A DNA stretch of 38,643 bases from DATLGB01 sp038232275 (GCA_038232275.1 JBBSIC010000032.1:1-38643), one strand, 5' to 3'; counted from the first letter of the stretch, positions 1-7,956 are shown. The notes: generated by a model not told the origin, from the sequence alone. Program-made: numbers and translations.

Positions 1-290
1 GCGGCGGCCTTCTGCGCGGCCGCCGTCATGGGCTGGCCGGGCACCCGCGCTGGCTGGGCCTGCGGCTCGGCGCGCACGCGGCGGGCGGCCTCGGCCTGAT
101 CGACGACGCGCTGCTCGAGCTCCTGCGCGCGCTCAGGGGCTCGCCCCGCCCATTCCCGCAGGCGTTTGAGCTCACGCGCCTGCGCGATGAACAGGACGGC
201 GAGTACGGCGAGCCCGAAGAAGGCGACGATGCCTGCGTAGGCACCGCCCTTCTCGATCAGGTTCGAAAGGGTGACCGCGAAGGTGACCAT
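1..290 (-). CDS. Membrane protein, N-terminal part only (cut by window edge)
   Basis: The first 96 codons of a gene that continues past the left edge. It starts at ATG 290. After a short N-terminus there is one hydrophobic segment (about residues 17-36), then a charged, probably coiled-coil stretch rich in Arg and Glu (about 37-70), then an Ala/Pro/Gln-rich linker. The topology is therefore a single-pass anchor with the rest most likely outside the cytoplasm. No catalytic domain is visible in the part present. No good Shine-Dalgarno precedes the start. It lies 27 bp downstream of the sugar dehydratase on the same strand and may be co-transcribed with it. A LytR C-terminal-domain protein is one possibility from memory of similar N-termini, but I cannot show it. 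Confidence 0.7.
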   Translation of the reverse strand, partial: MVTFAVTLSNLIEKGGAYAGIVAFFGLAVLAVLFIAQARELKRLREWAGRAPERAQELEQRVVDQAEAARRVRAEPQAQPARVPGQPMTAAAQKAA

Positions 291-317
291 GCTTTACAGG
301 AGCGGCAGTCTAGGCCG

Positions 318-2294
318 CTAGCCGGACCCCGTCGGCGCGGGAACGCTCGCAGCGGTCCCGGTCAGGTGGCCGTTGGACTCCGCCGCGATCGCCGCCGCCG
401 CCTTCATCGGCACCCGCACGCGGGCCAGATCGGACACCGTGGCGGCCAGCCGGGCGGCGTCGCCCTCCAGCGCCATCAGCCCGATCTGGTTGAAGGTCTC
501 CTCCACGAACTCCGGGTTCAGCGCCGGGCGGTCGGCCCGGCGGATGCGCGGCGCCTCGGTCGGCGCCGAGGTCTCGTAGGCGTTGAACAGATCCTCGTGG
601 AGCTTCTCGCCGGCGCGCGCGCCGATGATCTCGATCGCGATGTCCTTGCCCGGCTCGAGCCCGGAGAGCCGGATCATCTGCTCGGCGAGCTCCATGATCT
701 TCCCGGGCTCGCCCATCTCGAGCACGAAGGTCTCGCCCCCGACGGCCAGCGAGCCCGCGTGCACGATCAGCTGGACGGCCTCCGGGATCGTCATGAAGTA
801 GCGCGTCATGGCGGGGTCGGTCACGGTCACGGGACCGCCCGCCGCGATCTGGCGCCGGAAGATCGGCACGACGGACCCCGAGGAGCCGAGCACGTTGCCG
901 AAGCGCACGGAGGCGAAGACGGTGTCCGGGTACCGGCTGTCGGACGCCTCGATGCCCCACTCGGCCAGCGCCTTGGACGCGCCCATGACGGTCGCCGGGG
1001 CCACGGCCTTGTCCGTGCTGACGAGCACGAAGATGTGCACTCGCGCATCGCCGGCCACGCGGGCGACGACGCGCGTGGCGATCGCGTTGTTGCGCACCGC
1101 CTCAATCGGGTTGGCCTCCATCATCGCGACGTGCTTGTAGGCGGCGGCGTGGAAGACCACGGAAGGCCGGTGCTCGGCGAAGACCTCCCGCATGCGCTCC
1201 TCGTCCTTGCAGTCCGCCAGGACGGCGACCGTCTCGAGCACGTGGCGGTCGTGCACGAGCTCGCGCTGGATCTCGAACAGGTTGTCCTCCGCGTGGTCGA
1301 CGAGCACGAGCCGGCTGGGCCCGACGCGGGCGATCTGGCGGCACAGCTCGGAGCCGATCGACCCGCCGGCCCCGGTGACGAGCACCGGGCGGCCCGAGAG
1401 GTACTCGCCGACGCGCTCGATCTCCATACGGACCGGGTCGCGCCCGAGGACGTCCTCGACCCGCACCTCGCGCACCTGGCGGACCATCCGCCCGCCCGTG
1501 CGCAGCAGCTCGAAGACCGTCGGCAGGGTGCGCACGGCGACCCCCCGCTCGCGGGCCGCGCTGACGACCTTCGCGCGCAGGGCGCCGGAGGCCGACGGGA
1601 TCGCGATCAGCACCTCGTCGGGCTCGATGTCGTCGAGGATCCGGCCGAGGCGGTTCGTCGTGCCGTGGACGCGCACGCCGCCGATGCGCATGCCGCTCTT
1701 GCTCGGGTTGTCGTCGACGAAGCCGACGGGCCGCAACCCGAGGTCGGGGTTGCGCACGATCTCGCGCAGCACCAGGCGGCCGCCCTCGCCGGCGCCCACG
1801 ATCAGCACGGAGCGCGCGTCGCGGCGCGGGCGGCCGCCGGCGGGACGGTCGAAGAACAGCCGCACCACGAAGCGCGCGGCGAGGGTGAAGACGAGCGCCA
1901 GCAGGAAGAAGAAGACGATCACGCCGGTGGGCGGGCTCAGGCCCTCGAGGCCCTCCGGCGTCGTCACGTAGGCCGGGTCGAGCACCGCGATGCCGCCGAC
2001 CATCACGAGCGTGGCGACGAACATCGCCTGCGGCACCCGGAGAAACTCGCGCTGGGAGGCGTAGCGCCACCAGTGCCGGTACAGCCCGAAGGCCCAGAAG
2101 ACAAGCACGGTGCCGGTGACCGTGATCGTCACGGAGTGGTCGAGCAGGGCCTTGTAGCGCGCGGGGACGCCCGCGTCGAAGCGCAGCGCGTAGGACAGGT
2201 AGTAGGCGAGCGCGACGAGCCCCGCGTCGAGCGCGATCTGGGGGAGCGCGTGGCGGTGGACGGGCACGGCGACTGACCGCAGGCGGCGGCGCAT
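318..2294 (-). CDS. Membrane-bound nucleotide-sugar 4,6-dehydratase, WbpM/CapD/FlaA1 family
   Basis: A 658-residue protein of the large membrane-bound class of UDP-sugar dehydratases, which start synthesis of deoxy-amino sugars for surface glycans. About four transmembrane helices fill residues 18-145. A first Rossmann-like domain follows with GAGEGG at 167-172, then the catalytic extended SDR domain with TGAGGSIG at 307-314. In the active site the sequence STDK (426-429) is followed by MGASK, so Met437 stands where most SDR enzymes have Tyr, with Lys441 after it; this SMK pattern is known for the WbpM-like members. The ATG at 2294 shares one base with the stop of the upstream DUF354 gene (TGATG), so the two are translationally coupled. 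An upstream in-frame extension inside DUF354 is a shadow. The exact sugar substrate cannot be told. Confidence 0.9.
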   Translation of the reverse strand: MRRRLRSVAVPVHRHALPQIALDAGLVALAYYLSYALRFDAGVPARYKALLDHSVTITVTGTVLVFWAFGLYRHWWRYASQREFLRVPQAMFVATLVMVGGIAVLDPAYVTTPEGLEGLSPPTGVIVFFFLLALVFTLAARFVVRLFFDRPAGGRPRRDARSVLIVGAGEGGRLVLREIVRNPDLGLRPVGFVDDNPSKSGMRIGGVRVHGTTNRLGRILDDIEPDEVLIAIPSASGALRAKVVSAARERGVAVRTLPTVFELLRTGGRMVRQVREVRVEDVLGRDPVRMEIERVGEYLSGRPVLVTGAGGSIGSELCRQIARVGPSRLVLVDHAEDNLFEIQRELVHDRHVLETVAVLADCKDEERMREVFAEHRPSVVFHAAAYKHVAMMEANPIEAVRNNAIATRVVARVAGDARVHIFVLVSTDKAVAPATVMGASKALAEWGIEASDSRYPDTVFASVRFGNVLGSSGSVVPIFRRQIAAGGPVTVTDPAMTRYFMTIPEAVQLIVHAGSLAVGGETFVLEMGEPGKIMELAEQMIRLSGLEPGKDIAIEIIGARAGEKLHEDLFNAYETSAPTEAPRIRRADRPALNPEFVEETFNQIGLMALEGDAARLAATVSDLARVRVPMKAAAAIAAESNGHLTGTAASVPAPTGSG

Positions 2295-3298
2295 CACGAG
2301 GATGATACGGGGGAGAGCAGCAGATCCGTGAAGGCCGCCGGGTCCCGCCTGACGCGCTCGGCCGTCTGGCGCGGCCGCCGCTCGACGGCGATCTGCCGCG
2401 GATCGTCGAGCTTGCGCAGGCGGCCCTCGGCGATCAGGCGCTCGTCGACGGCGCCGAGGCGGCCCTCGAAGGTCGTGTAGACGGGCGTGCCCAGCGCGAC
2501 CGCCTCGCGGTTCATGGTGCCGCCCGCGGAGATGACGAGGTCCGCGTAGGCGACCAGCGACTGGGCGTCGACCGCGCGCTCGGGCACGACGAAGCCGCCC
2601 TGGCGCGCGAGCTCGACGCGCTGCTCGGGCGTGCGCGGGAGCACGACGACCTGGCCGCGCGGGCGCAGCTGCTCGAGCACGCGGCCGAACAGTGGGGTCT
2701 CGAAGCGGTGATACAGCGAGACGTCCGGCGGCGTGCGCACGACGAACAGCGGCGCGGAGCGGTCCAGCCCCAGCTCGTCGAGCACGGCCGCGTCGGGCTC
2801 GAAGTCCGCGAGGTAGTACTCCTCCTTGAGGCCGGCGTAGGCGAGCAGCTTGCGCGCCGTCGCGCCGTAGGCGGCGAGACGCTGCGGCGGGATGACGTCG
2901 GGCACGACGACGGCCTGCGCGAGGCGGCAGTTGATTGTGTGCTGCACCCGCGCCCACTCGTAGTCGAAGGTCGTCGTGGCCGGGATGCCCCGCAGGCGGG
3001 CGGCGACGGTGATGTCGTTGGAGCCGTGGCCGAGGGCGATGTCGAAGCGCCGCCCCTTCGCCCAGCGCACGAGCGCGTAGGAGCGGTCGACCAGCCCCAG
3101 GCCCTTCGCCGCGAGGCGGCCCCCGCGGTGGCGGCCGATCGCCTCGTGCTCGATGCCGAAGCGCTCGCAGAGGGCGAGCGTCTGCGCGAAGTCGCGCGCG
3201 GTGACGAGCACCTCGGCCCCGCGGCGGCGCAGATCCTCGATGACCGGGCGCATGACCAGGACATGCGGGGAGTTGGTGAGATCGACCCAGGCGCGCAC
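2294..3298 (-). CDS. DUF354 family protein, glycosyltransferase-like
   Basis: A 334-residue protein of the DUF354 family, whose members have the two-Rossmann (GT-B-like) fold of glycosyltransferases and are usually found in polysaccharide loci. The N-terminus WVDLTNSPHVLVMRPVIEDL is typical, and a Gly-rich loop (SAGGTMNREAVALGTP) near residue 260 resembles the nucleotide-sugar binding region of GT-B enzymes. No signal peptide or membrane segment is seen. It starts at GTG 3298, only 7 nt after a TAGGTT box, with no Shine-Dalgarno. It is the first gene of an operon with the dehydratase, so a role in making the same surface glycan is likely. The acceptor and donor are unknown. Confidence 0.88.
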   Translation of the reverse strand: MRAWVDLTNSPHVLVMRPVIEDLRRRGAEVLVTARDFAQTLALCERFGIEHEAIGRHRGGRLAAKGLGLVDRSYALVRWAKGRRFDIALGHGSNDITVAARLRGIPATTTFDYEWARVQHTINCRLAQAVVVPDVIPPQRLAAYGATARKLLAYAGLKEEYYLADFEPDAAVLDELGLDRSAPLFVVRTPPDVSLYHRFETPLFGRVLEQLRPRGQVVVLPRTPEQRVELARQGGFVVPERAVDAQSLVAYADLVISAGGTMNREAVALGTPVYTTFEGRLGAVDERLIAEGRLRKLDDPRQIAVERRPRQTAERVRRDPAAFTDLLLSPVSSS

Positions 3299-3305
3299 GT
3301 GATGG

Positions 3306-3311
3306 AACCTA
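3306..3311 (-). promoter_or_regulatory. -10 box (TAGGTT) for the DUF354 operon
   Basis: TAGGTT read on the minus strand ends 7 nt before the GTG start at 3298. The whole divergent gap to dedA is only 47 bp. No convincing -35 is seen. The spacing implies a leaderless or nearly leaderless transcript. Confidence 0.4.
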
Positions 3312-3330
3312 GTTCGAGGCGGGCGGCGGC

Positions 3331-3336
3331 TACCCT
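3331..3336 (+). promoter_or_regulatory. -10 box (TACCCT) for dedA
   Basis: TACCCT ends 9 nt before the dedA ATG at 3346, and no Shine-Dalgarno is present. It lies in the same 47-bp divergent gap as the oppositely oriented box, so the two promoters probably overlap. Confidence 0.4.
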
Positions 3337-3345
3337 TGGCGGCAG

Positions 3346-3981
3346 ATGCAGGTCGTCCATTCCGCCGTCACGGACGGTCTCGTCGATTTCGCCGTGCGCG
3401 TGATCAAAGACGTCGGCCTGCCGGGGATCTTCGTGCTGATGCTGGCCGAGAGCGCGTGCATCCCGATCCCCTCCGAGGCCACGATGCTCTTCGCCGGCTT
3501 CAGCGTCTTCGACGGCCGCTTCACCCTGACCGAGGTGGTGCTCGTCGGGACGGCGGCCAACCTCGCCGGCAGCTGGATCGCCTACGCCGTCGGCTACTAC
3601 GGCCGCGTCGGGGCGCTCGAGAAGCACGGCGCCAAGCTGCACATCAGGCCCAAGGACCTCGAGCGGGCCGACGACTGGTTCGCGCGCTACGGCTCGGCGA
3701 CCGTCTTCTTCACCCGGATGCTGCCGGTCATCCGGACGTTCATCTCCCTGCCCGCCGGCGTCGCGCGCATGCCCTTCTGGCGCTTCACCGTGCTGACGGT
3801 GGCCGGCTGCCTGCCCTGGGTCCTCGCGCTCGCCTTCGTCGGCCAGCAAGCCGGGTCGCAGTGGACGCGGTGGAAGGACAGCCTGCACTACGTCGACTAC
3901 GCCGTCGCGGCGCTGATCGTCGGCGGGCTCGTCTACCTGGTCGTCCGTTGGCGGCGTGGCACGCCGGCGCCTGCCCAGTAG
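3346..3981 (+). CDS. DedA family membrane protein
   Basis: A 211-residue polytopic membrane protein with the DedA/VTT domain. The family is linked to lipid flipping, including recycling of undecaprenyl phosphate, and to membrane homeostasis. Visible hallmarks are the ESACIPIPSEA motif near residue 37 and the FFTRMLPVIRTF ... AGVARMPFWRF signature near 125-150, which holds the conserved Arg and Pro. About five hydrophobic segments are present, with a short basic C-terminus. It begins at ATG 3346 close behind a TACCCT box. Its last 26 nt overlap uppP, so the two are one transcript. That pairing fits a shared job in the polyprenyl carrier cycle. Confidence 0.92.
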   Translation: MQVVHSAVTDGLVDFAVRVIKDVGLPGIFVLMLAESACIPIPSEATMLFAGFSVFDGRFTLTEVVLVGTAANLAGSWIAYAVGYYGRVGALEKHGAKLHIRPKDLERADDWFARYGSATVFFTRMLPVIRTFISLPAGVARMPFWRFTVLTVAGCLPWVLALAFVGQQAGSQWTRWKDSLHYVDYAVAALIVGGLVYLVVRWRRGTPAPAQ

Positions 3982-4678
3982 TCGCACCGACCTCCTGCTC
4001 GGACTCGTCCAGGGCCCGTCCGAGCTGCTGCCGGTGTCCTCCTCGGGCCACGTGGCGGCGGCGCGAGCGCTGTTCGGCGTCGAAGGGGGCGACGAGGTCG
4101 CCCTGCACGCCGGCTCGCTCGCGGCGCTCGTGCTCGGGTGCCGCTCCGAGGCGCTGGAGATCCTGCGGCGGCTGTCGTGGCGGCGCGTCGGGATGCACGC
4201 GCTGGCCGGCGCCATCCCCGCGACCGTCGGCTACGCGGTCGAGCTGACGCAGCCCAGGCGCCCCGTCGTGCCCGGGCTGCTGGCCGGGGCGGGGCTGCTC
4301 GTGGCCGCCGACCGCGCGCACGGCACGCGGTCGCGCTGGGACGCCGGGCTCGCCGACGGCGCCTGGCTCGGCGCGGCCCAGGCGGCCGCGCTGTGGCCCG
4401 GCGTCTCGCGCAACGGCGCGACGCTCGCCGCCGCCCGCCTGCGCGGCTTCGCGCCCGCCGAGGCCAACCCGCTCTCGCGCGAGGTCGGCGTGCCCGTCAC
4501 GCTCGGGGCCGTCGTCCTGCGCCGCGGAGGCGTCACGCCCGGCACGGCGGCCGCGTTCGTCGGCGCGCTCGCCGCGCTCCCGCTGCTGCGGGTGGTCGAC
4601 CGCGGCGGGCCGCTGTGGCCCTGGGCGGCCGAGCGCGCGGGGCTGGCGCTGCTCGTCCTGCGAGAATCGCGCCCGTGA
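3956..4678 (+). CDS. uppP: Undecaprenyl-diphosphatase (UppP/BacA family)
   Basis: A 240-residue integral membrane enzyme that removes a phosphate from undecaprenyl diphosphate, recycling the carrier for peptidoglycan and other glycans. The first signature, LVQGPSELLPVSSSGH (residues 17-32), keeps the catalytic Glu, the Ser cluster and His. The second, PGVSRNGAT (about 149-157), keeps the conserved Ser and Arg. The protein is somewhat shorter than the usual 265-280 residues, mainly through compressed loops. The GTG start at 3956 lies inside the end of dedA. Its stop overlaps the purM start as GTGA. Most family members have PG-SRSG where this one has SRNG, a small variation. Confidence 0.92.
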   Translation: MARRRLPSSRTDLLLGLVQGPSELLPVSSSGHVAAARALFGVEGGDEVALHAGSLAALVLGCRSEALEILRRLSWRRVGMHALAGAIPATVGYAVELTQPRRPVVPGLLAGAGLLVAADRAHGTRSRWDAGLADGAWLGAAQAAALWPGVSRNGATLAAARLRGFAPAEANPLSREVGVPVTLGAVVLRRGGVTPGTAAAFVGALAALPLLRVVDRGGPLWPWAAERAGLALLVLRESRP

Positions 4679-5760
4679 GCGACGCCTACGCAGCCGCCGG
4701 GGTCGACACGCGCCGCAGCGACGCGGGCGTGGCGGCCATCGTGCGCGCCCTCGGAGCCGTGGAGACCGGCCGCCCGTCGCGCTCCGTGGCGCCGCCCGGC
4801 CATTACGCCGCCGTGCTGGAGGTCGCGCCCAACCTCGGGATCGCCGTGGGGACCGACTCGGCCGGGTCGAAGGTGATCGTCGCCGAGCAGACGGGCCGCT
4901 TCGACACGATCGGGATCGACTGCGTCGCGATGAACGTCAACGACGTCATCTGCATCGGCGCCGAGCCGATCGCCCTCGTCGACTACCTGGCGGTCGAGCA
5001 GTCCGATCCGGAGACGCTGCGCCAGATCGCCGAGGGCCTCGCGCGCGGCGCGGCCGACGCGGGCGTCGAGGTCCCCGGCGGCGAGCTGGCCGTCCTGCCG
5101 GAGGTCGTGCGCGGCCACCCGTCCCCGAGCGGCTTCGACATCGTCGGCACGTGCTTCGGGACGGTCGCGCTCGACCGGATGGTCACCGGCCAGGGCCGCC
5201 GCCCGGGCGACGCCGTGCTCGGCCTGCCCTCCAGCGGCATCCACTCAAACGGCCACACGCTCGCGCGCCGGGCGCTGCTGCGCGACGCGGGCTGGTTGCT
5301 CGACGACCGCCCGCAGGCGCTCGCGGGCGACTCGGTCGCCGACGTCCTGCTCGAGCCGACGGTCATCTACGTGCGCGCGGTGCTGGACCTGCTCCGCTCC
5401 GAGATCCCCGTGCGCGCGCTCGCCCACATCACCGGCGGCGGCGTCACCAACCTCCTGCGCTTCCCCGGGGAGTCCGGCTGGGCGATCGACGCGCCGCTGC
5501 CGCCGCAGCCCGTCTTCGCCGCCATCGCGGCGGCCGCCGCCGTCGGACCCGAGGAGATGTACGACGTCTTCAACATGGGCTGCGGCTTCGTGGCCGTCGT
5601 GCCGGACGAGCACGCCGAGGCGGCGGTCGAGCTCCTGGGCCGGCGCCACGCCGGGACGGCGCGCATCGGGACGATCACCGACCGTCCCGGCCGGGTGGAG
5701 CTTCCCGGCCTCGGCCTCGCGGCGACCCGCGAGGCCGGCGTTCACGGCTTGGCCGGGTAA
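4675..5760 (+). CDS. purM: Phosphoribosylformylglycinamidine cyclo-ligase (AIR synthetase)
   Basis: A 361-residue cytoplasmic enzyme that closes the imidazole ring in purine synthesis, using ATP to turn FGAM into AIR. The PurM/AIRS fold shows in order: the N-terminal substrate loop GTDSAGSK (about residue 59), the metal/nucleotide helix FDTIGIDCVAMNVNDV, the SSGIHSNGHTLARR loop, HITGGGVTNLLRF, and YDVFNMGCGFVAVV near the C-terminus. The glycine loop is unusual, because most PurM proteins have DGVG(T/S)K where this one has DSAGSK. The start is GTG 4675, sharing GTGA with the uppP stop. No other pur gene is next to it, so its link to dedA and uppP looks positional. Confidence 0.9.
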   Translation: MSDAYAAAGVDTRRSDAGVAAIVRALGAVETGRPSRSVAPPGHYAAVLEVAPNLGIAVGTDSAGSKVIVAEQTGRFDTIGIDCVAMNVNDVICIGAEPIALVDYLAVEQSDPETLRQIAEGLARGAADAGVEVPGGELAVLPEVVRGHPSPSGFDIVGTCFGTVALDRMVTGQGRRPGDAVLGLPSSGIHSNGHTLARRALLRDAGWLLDDRPQALAGDSVADVLLEPTVIYVRAVLDLLRSEIPVRALAHITGGGVTNLLRFPGESGWAIDAPLPPQPVFAAIAAAAAVGPEEMYDVFNMGCGFVAVVPDEHAEAAVELLGRRHAGTARIGTITDRPGRVELPGLGLAATREAGVHGLAG

Positions 5761-5819
5761 TGGGTAAGGGCTCTGCGTCGAAATCAGGGCGACACTCGGA
5801 CGCCTGGATGGCGGCGCCA

Positions 5820-6014
5820 CTAGTCGGTCTCGCCCTCGTCGTCGTCGTCGCCCCCTCCCGGCTCGTCCGCGGCAGACGGGATGAGCTCGTCGGCGTTCGC
5901 GCTCTGCAACCGCTGCTTGGCGTCGTCGACACCCTCCTGCAGCCGATCGCCCTCCCGCTCCATGCCGTCGGCTTCACCGTCGCGCTGGTCCGCCAGGTCA
6001 CTGTGGTCGTTCAT
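5820..6014 (-). CDS. Small acidic hypothetical protein (64 aa)
   Basis: I do not recognise a family. The 64 residues are strongly acidic and hydrophilic, with a heptad-like helical stretch (MEREGDRLQEGVDDAKQRL) and an acidic Asp/Glu tail. There is no membrane segment. It is convergent with purM, 59 bp away, and follows the methyltransferase on the same strand after a 46-bp gap that holds a GC-rich dyad. The composition (Asp/Glu-rich, no Cys, few aromatics) looks like a real short protein rather than a shadow frame, but no ribosome site is clear. The function is unknown. Confidence 0.55.
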   Translation of the reverse strand: MNDHSDLADQRDGEADGMEREGDRLQEGVDDAKQRLQSANADELIPSAADEPGGGDDDDEGETD

Positions 6015-6025
6015 GGGTTGTTCGT

Positions 6026-6045
6026 ACCCCTAGGGCCCCAGGGGT
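6026..6045 (-). other. GC-rich dyad between methyltransferase and the 64-aa gene
   Basis: ACCCCT (6026-6031) and AGGGGT (6040-6045) are perfectly inverted around an 8-nt centre that itself holds GGGCCC. No T-run follows on either strand, so a classic intrinsic terminator is not supported. It could be a weak terminator or an operator in the leader of the 64-residue gene, which begins 12 nt further on. Confidence 0.35.
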
Positions 6046-6060
6046 AGCCTCCGGCCGGAC

Positions 6061-6813
6061 TCAGGGCAGCCCGACGATCAGGCGCAGCCCCGCGTCGAAG
6101 GCGTCGAGCTCGCGCAGGTGCCCGTGGCGCGCGTCCCAGGTGCCGTCGGCGAGGTCGCGCTCGACGTCGGCGACCACGCGGTCGACGACCTCCGAGTCCA
6201 TGCGCGCGAAGCCGGACGTGGCGGCGCGGGCGGCGGGGTCCAGCACGCGCTCCGGGTGCGCCCAGAAGGATCCGAGCGTCCAATCCGGGGTATCGCGAGC
6301 GATCGGCACGGCCTCGACCGTGCAGGTGCCGCCGAGCCAACTGGTGACCTGCTCGGGCCAGGGAAAGATGCGGTGGTCGAGCGCGGCGACCTCGGTCAGG
6401 TAGTCGGCGACCAGCCACATGCGCCCGCTGACGCGGGGGTCGAAGGTGAGGACGATCACCGGGCCGCGGGCGACGCGGCGCAGCTCGCGGACGCCGGCCT
6501 GGAGCTCGCTGTCCCAGTGGTGGATCGTGATGACCGCCATGGCGGCGTCGACGCTGCGGTCGAACAGCGGCAGCGCACCGGCCGTGCCGCGGATGGCCGT
6601 GACGCGGTCGGCGCCGCGCTGGGCCGCCATCACGTCGCTCGGCTCGACGGCGATGACGTGGCGGTCGGCGGGCTCGTAGGAGCCGGCGCCCGCGCCGACG
6701 TTGACGACCGTGCGGGCGGCGCCGAGCGCTCCCGCCAGGCGGGCGGCGAGCGCCGGGTCCTCGCGCCGGGTCCTCGCGTAGCCCGTGCCGATGCGGTCGT
6801 AGCGGACGCTCAG
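6061..6813 (-). CDS. Class I SAM-dependent methyltransferase, apparent CTG start
   Basis: About 250 residues with a class I Rossmann methyltransferase core. Motif I is VVNVGAGAGSYE (about residues 36-47) and the acidic end of strand 2 is VIAVEPSDVM (Glu57). Motif IV-like AMAVITIHHW follows near residue 94, and a C-terminal helical region completes it. The chemistry (small molecule, lipid or other acceptor) cannot be read from the sequence. No ATG or GTG fits the N-terminus. The best start is CTG 6813, which shares CTGA with the folE stop and has GGAG 8 nt upstream. This copies the ATGA/GTGA couplings used elsewhere here. An alternative is a much longer frame inside folE, which looks like a shadow. 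Confidence 0.85.
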   Translation of the reverse strand: MSVRYDRIGTGYARTRREDPALAARLAGALGAARTVVNVGAGAGSYEPADRHVIAVEPSDVMAAQRGADRVTAIRGTAGALPLFDRSVDAAMAVITIHHWDSELQAGVRELRRVARGPVIVLTFDPRVSGRMWLVADYLTEVAALDHRIFPWPEQVTSWLGGTCTVEAVPIARDTPDWTLGSFWAHPERVLDPAARAATSGFARMDSEVVDRVVADVERDLADGTWDARHGHLRELDAFDAGLRLIVGLP

Positions 6814-7364
6814 CGCCGCTGCTCCTGGGTGAGCGCGAGGAACTCCGCCCGCGTGCGCGGGTCGTTGCGGACGTGTCCGCGCAGGGCGGACGTCGTCGTC
6901 CGGGCCCCTGGCTTCTGCACGCCGCGCAGCGTCATGCAGAAGTGCTCGGCGTCCAGCACGACGCCGACGCCCTTGGGCGTGAGCTCGGCCTCCAGCCAGT
7001 CGGCGATCTGGATCGTCATGCGCTCCTGCACCTGCAGGCGGCGCGCGAAGTGCTCGACCACGCGGGCCAGCTTGGAGAGCCCGACGATCCGCTCGCCCGG
7101 CATGTAGGCGACGTGGGCGACGCCGACGAACGGGATCAGGTGGTGCTCGCACAGCGAGTGAAACGGGATGCTGCGGGCGACGACCATCTCGTCGTAGCCC
7201 TCCGCGTTGGGGAACGTGGTCGCCTCGAAGGGCTGGGGCGTCAGCAGCTCGGCGTAGGCGGCGGCGACCCGGCGCGGGGTCTCGCGCAGGCCCGCGGCAT
7301 CCGTGTCGACGCCCAGGGCGAGCAGGAGGTCGTGGGCCGCGCCGGCTGCGGCATCGAGGTCCAT
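6810..7364 (-). CDS. folE: GTP cyclohydrolase I
   Basis: A 184-residue type I GTP cyclohydrolase, which makes 7,8-dihydroneopterin triphosphate, the entry step of folate (or other pterin/deazapurine) synthesis. The zinc ligands are clear: Cys72 and His75 in HSLCEHHLIP and Cys143 in EHFCMTLRG. The GERIVGLSKLARVV segment and the C-terminal KPGARTTTSA stretch are also family hallmarks. The length is normal. The ATG at 7364 begins 10 nt after a TAGCCT box that overlaps the stop codon of the upstream thermonuclease gene, so it may have its own promoter. No other folate gene is nearby. Its stop overlaps the methyltransferase start. Confidence 0.95.
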   Translation of the reverse strand: MDLDAAAGAAHDLLLALGVDTDAAGLRETPRRVAAAYAELLTPQPFEATTFPNAEGYDEMVVARSIPFHSLCEHHLIPFVGVAHVAYMPGERIVGLSKLARVVEHFARRLQVQERMTIQIADWLEAELTPKGVGVVLDAEHFCMTLRGVQKPGARTTTSALRGHVRNDPRTRAEFLALTQEQRR

Positions 7365-7374
7365 GGTGGCCCGA

Positions 7375-7380
7375 AGGCTA
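7375..7380 (-). promoter_or_regulatory. -10 box (TAGCCT) for folE
   Basis: TAGCCT on the minus strand ends 10 nt before the folE ATG. Its first three bases are the TAG stop codon of the upstream gene. There is no Shine-Dalgarno between it and the start. Confidence 0.35.
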
Positions 7381-7905
7381 CGACGCCGAGTGGAAGTCTC
7401 CCGCGCACGCGCGCTGCACGCCGGTCCGGCCGGCGCGCGCCTTCCGCGCCGCCGCACGGTAGCGGCCGACGCGTGCGAAGGCCCGGCCGCCGTAGACGTA
7501 GACCGACGCCCAGCCGTGCCGCACCTCCGCCTCGCCGAGGTCGAGGCCAGCCGGTGCCTGCGCCTCGACGTAGGCGAGCAGCCGCCCGTAGCGGTCGCGC
7601 GCGTCCTGGGTCCGATCGGGGACGAGCGTGACGCGGCGCCCCGCCGCCAGCCGCTGCATCTCGCGGGCCGCCGCGCGCGCGCCGCACTCCACGGGGGTGC
7701 CGGGGCGGTGCAGCTCCGGCGTGTCGATCCCGAGCAGGCGCACGGTCTCCTCGCGGCCGTCGATCCGGACGTGGAGCGTGTCGCCGTCCACCACGCGGAC
7801 GACGCGTCCCTGGCGCGGCCCGGAGGCGTCGCCGCCGCCCAGCACGGCCCGGCCGCCGAGCACGGCGGCGATGACGACGAGGAGGCAGACGAGCAGGCGA
7901 GGCAC
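7378..7905 (-). CDS. Thermonuclease family protein (SNase-like), secreted or membrane-anchored
   Basis: 175 residues. An N-terminal hydrophobic segment (about residues 3-23) acts as a signal peptide or anchor. The staphylococcal-nuclease domain follows. The catalytic set of Staphylococcus Nuc can be matched: Asp40 in VVDGDTLHV, Arg56 and Asp61 in VRLLGIDTPEL, Glu73 in PVECGARAA, and Arg108 in DRYGRLLAYV. A calcium-dependent extracytoplasmic nuclease is therefore likely, cutting DNA or RNA. I chose GTG 7905 because it puts the hydrophobic segment at the very N-terminus and lies 6 nt after a TACGGT box; an upstream ATG at 7971 would add 22 residues of poor signal-peptide character. Confidence 0.88.
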   Translation of the reverse strand: MPRLLVCLLVVIAAVLGGRAVLGGGDASGPRQGRVVRVVDGDTLHVRIDGREETVRLLGIDTPELHRPGTPVECGARAAAREMQRLAAGRRVTLVPDRTQDARDRYGRLLAYVEAQAPAGLDLGEAEVRHGWASVYVYGGRAFARVGRYRAAARKARAGRTGVQRACAGDFHSAS

Positions 7906-7911
7906 GCAGGA

Positions 7912-7917
7912 ACCGTA
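7912..7917 (-). promoter_or_regulatory. -10 box (TACGGT) for the thermonuclease gene
   Basis: TACGGT on the minus strand ends 6 nt before GTG 7905, with no Shine-Dalgarno. It supports this start and suggests a leaderless mRNA. Confidence 0.35.
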
Positions 7918-7956
7918 GGCGCGAGGGATCAGGCGTTCGCCCCCCGCGCGGAGCGG

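Noticed and set aside
366..2276. 636-codon plus-strand frame antisense to the sugar dehydratase
   Set aside because: Composition is Arg/His/Ala/Gly without any domain, and the minus strand encodes a full, recognisable enzyme.
2295..2957. In-frame N-terminal extension of the sugar dehydratase (to 879 residues)
   Set aside because: It overlaps the DUF354 gene entirely and is Arg/Ala low-complexity; the TGATG junction gives a natural start at 2294.
5761..5819. Terminator after purM
   Set aside because: No stem of useful length or T-run could be found in the 59 bp.
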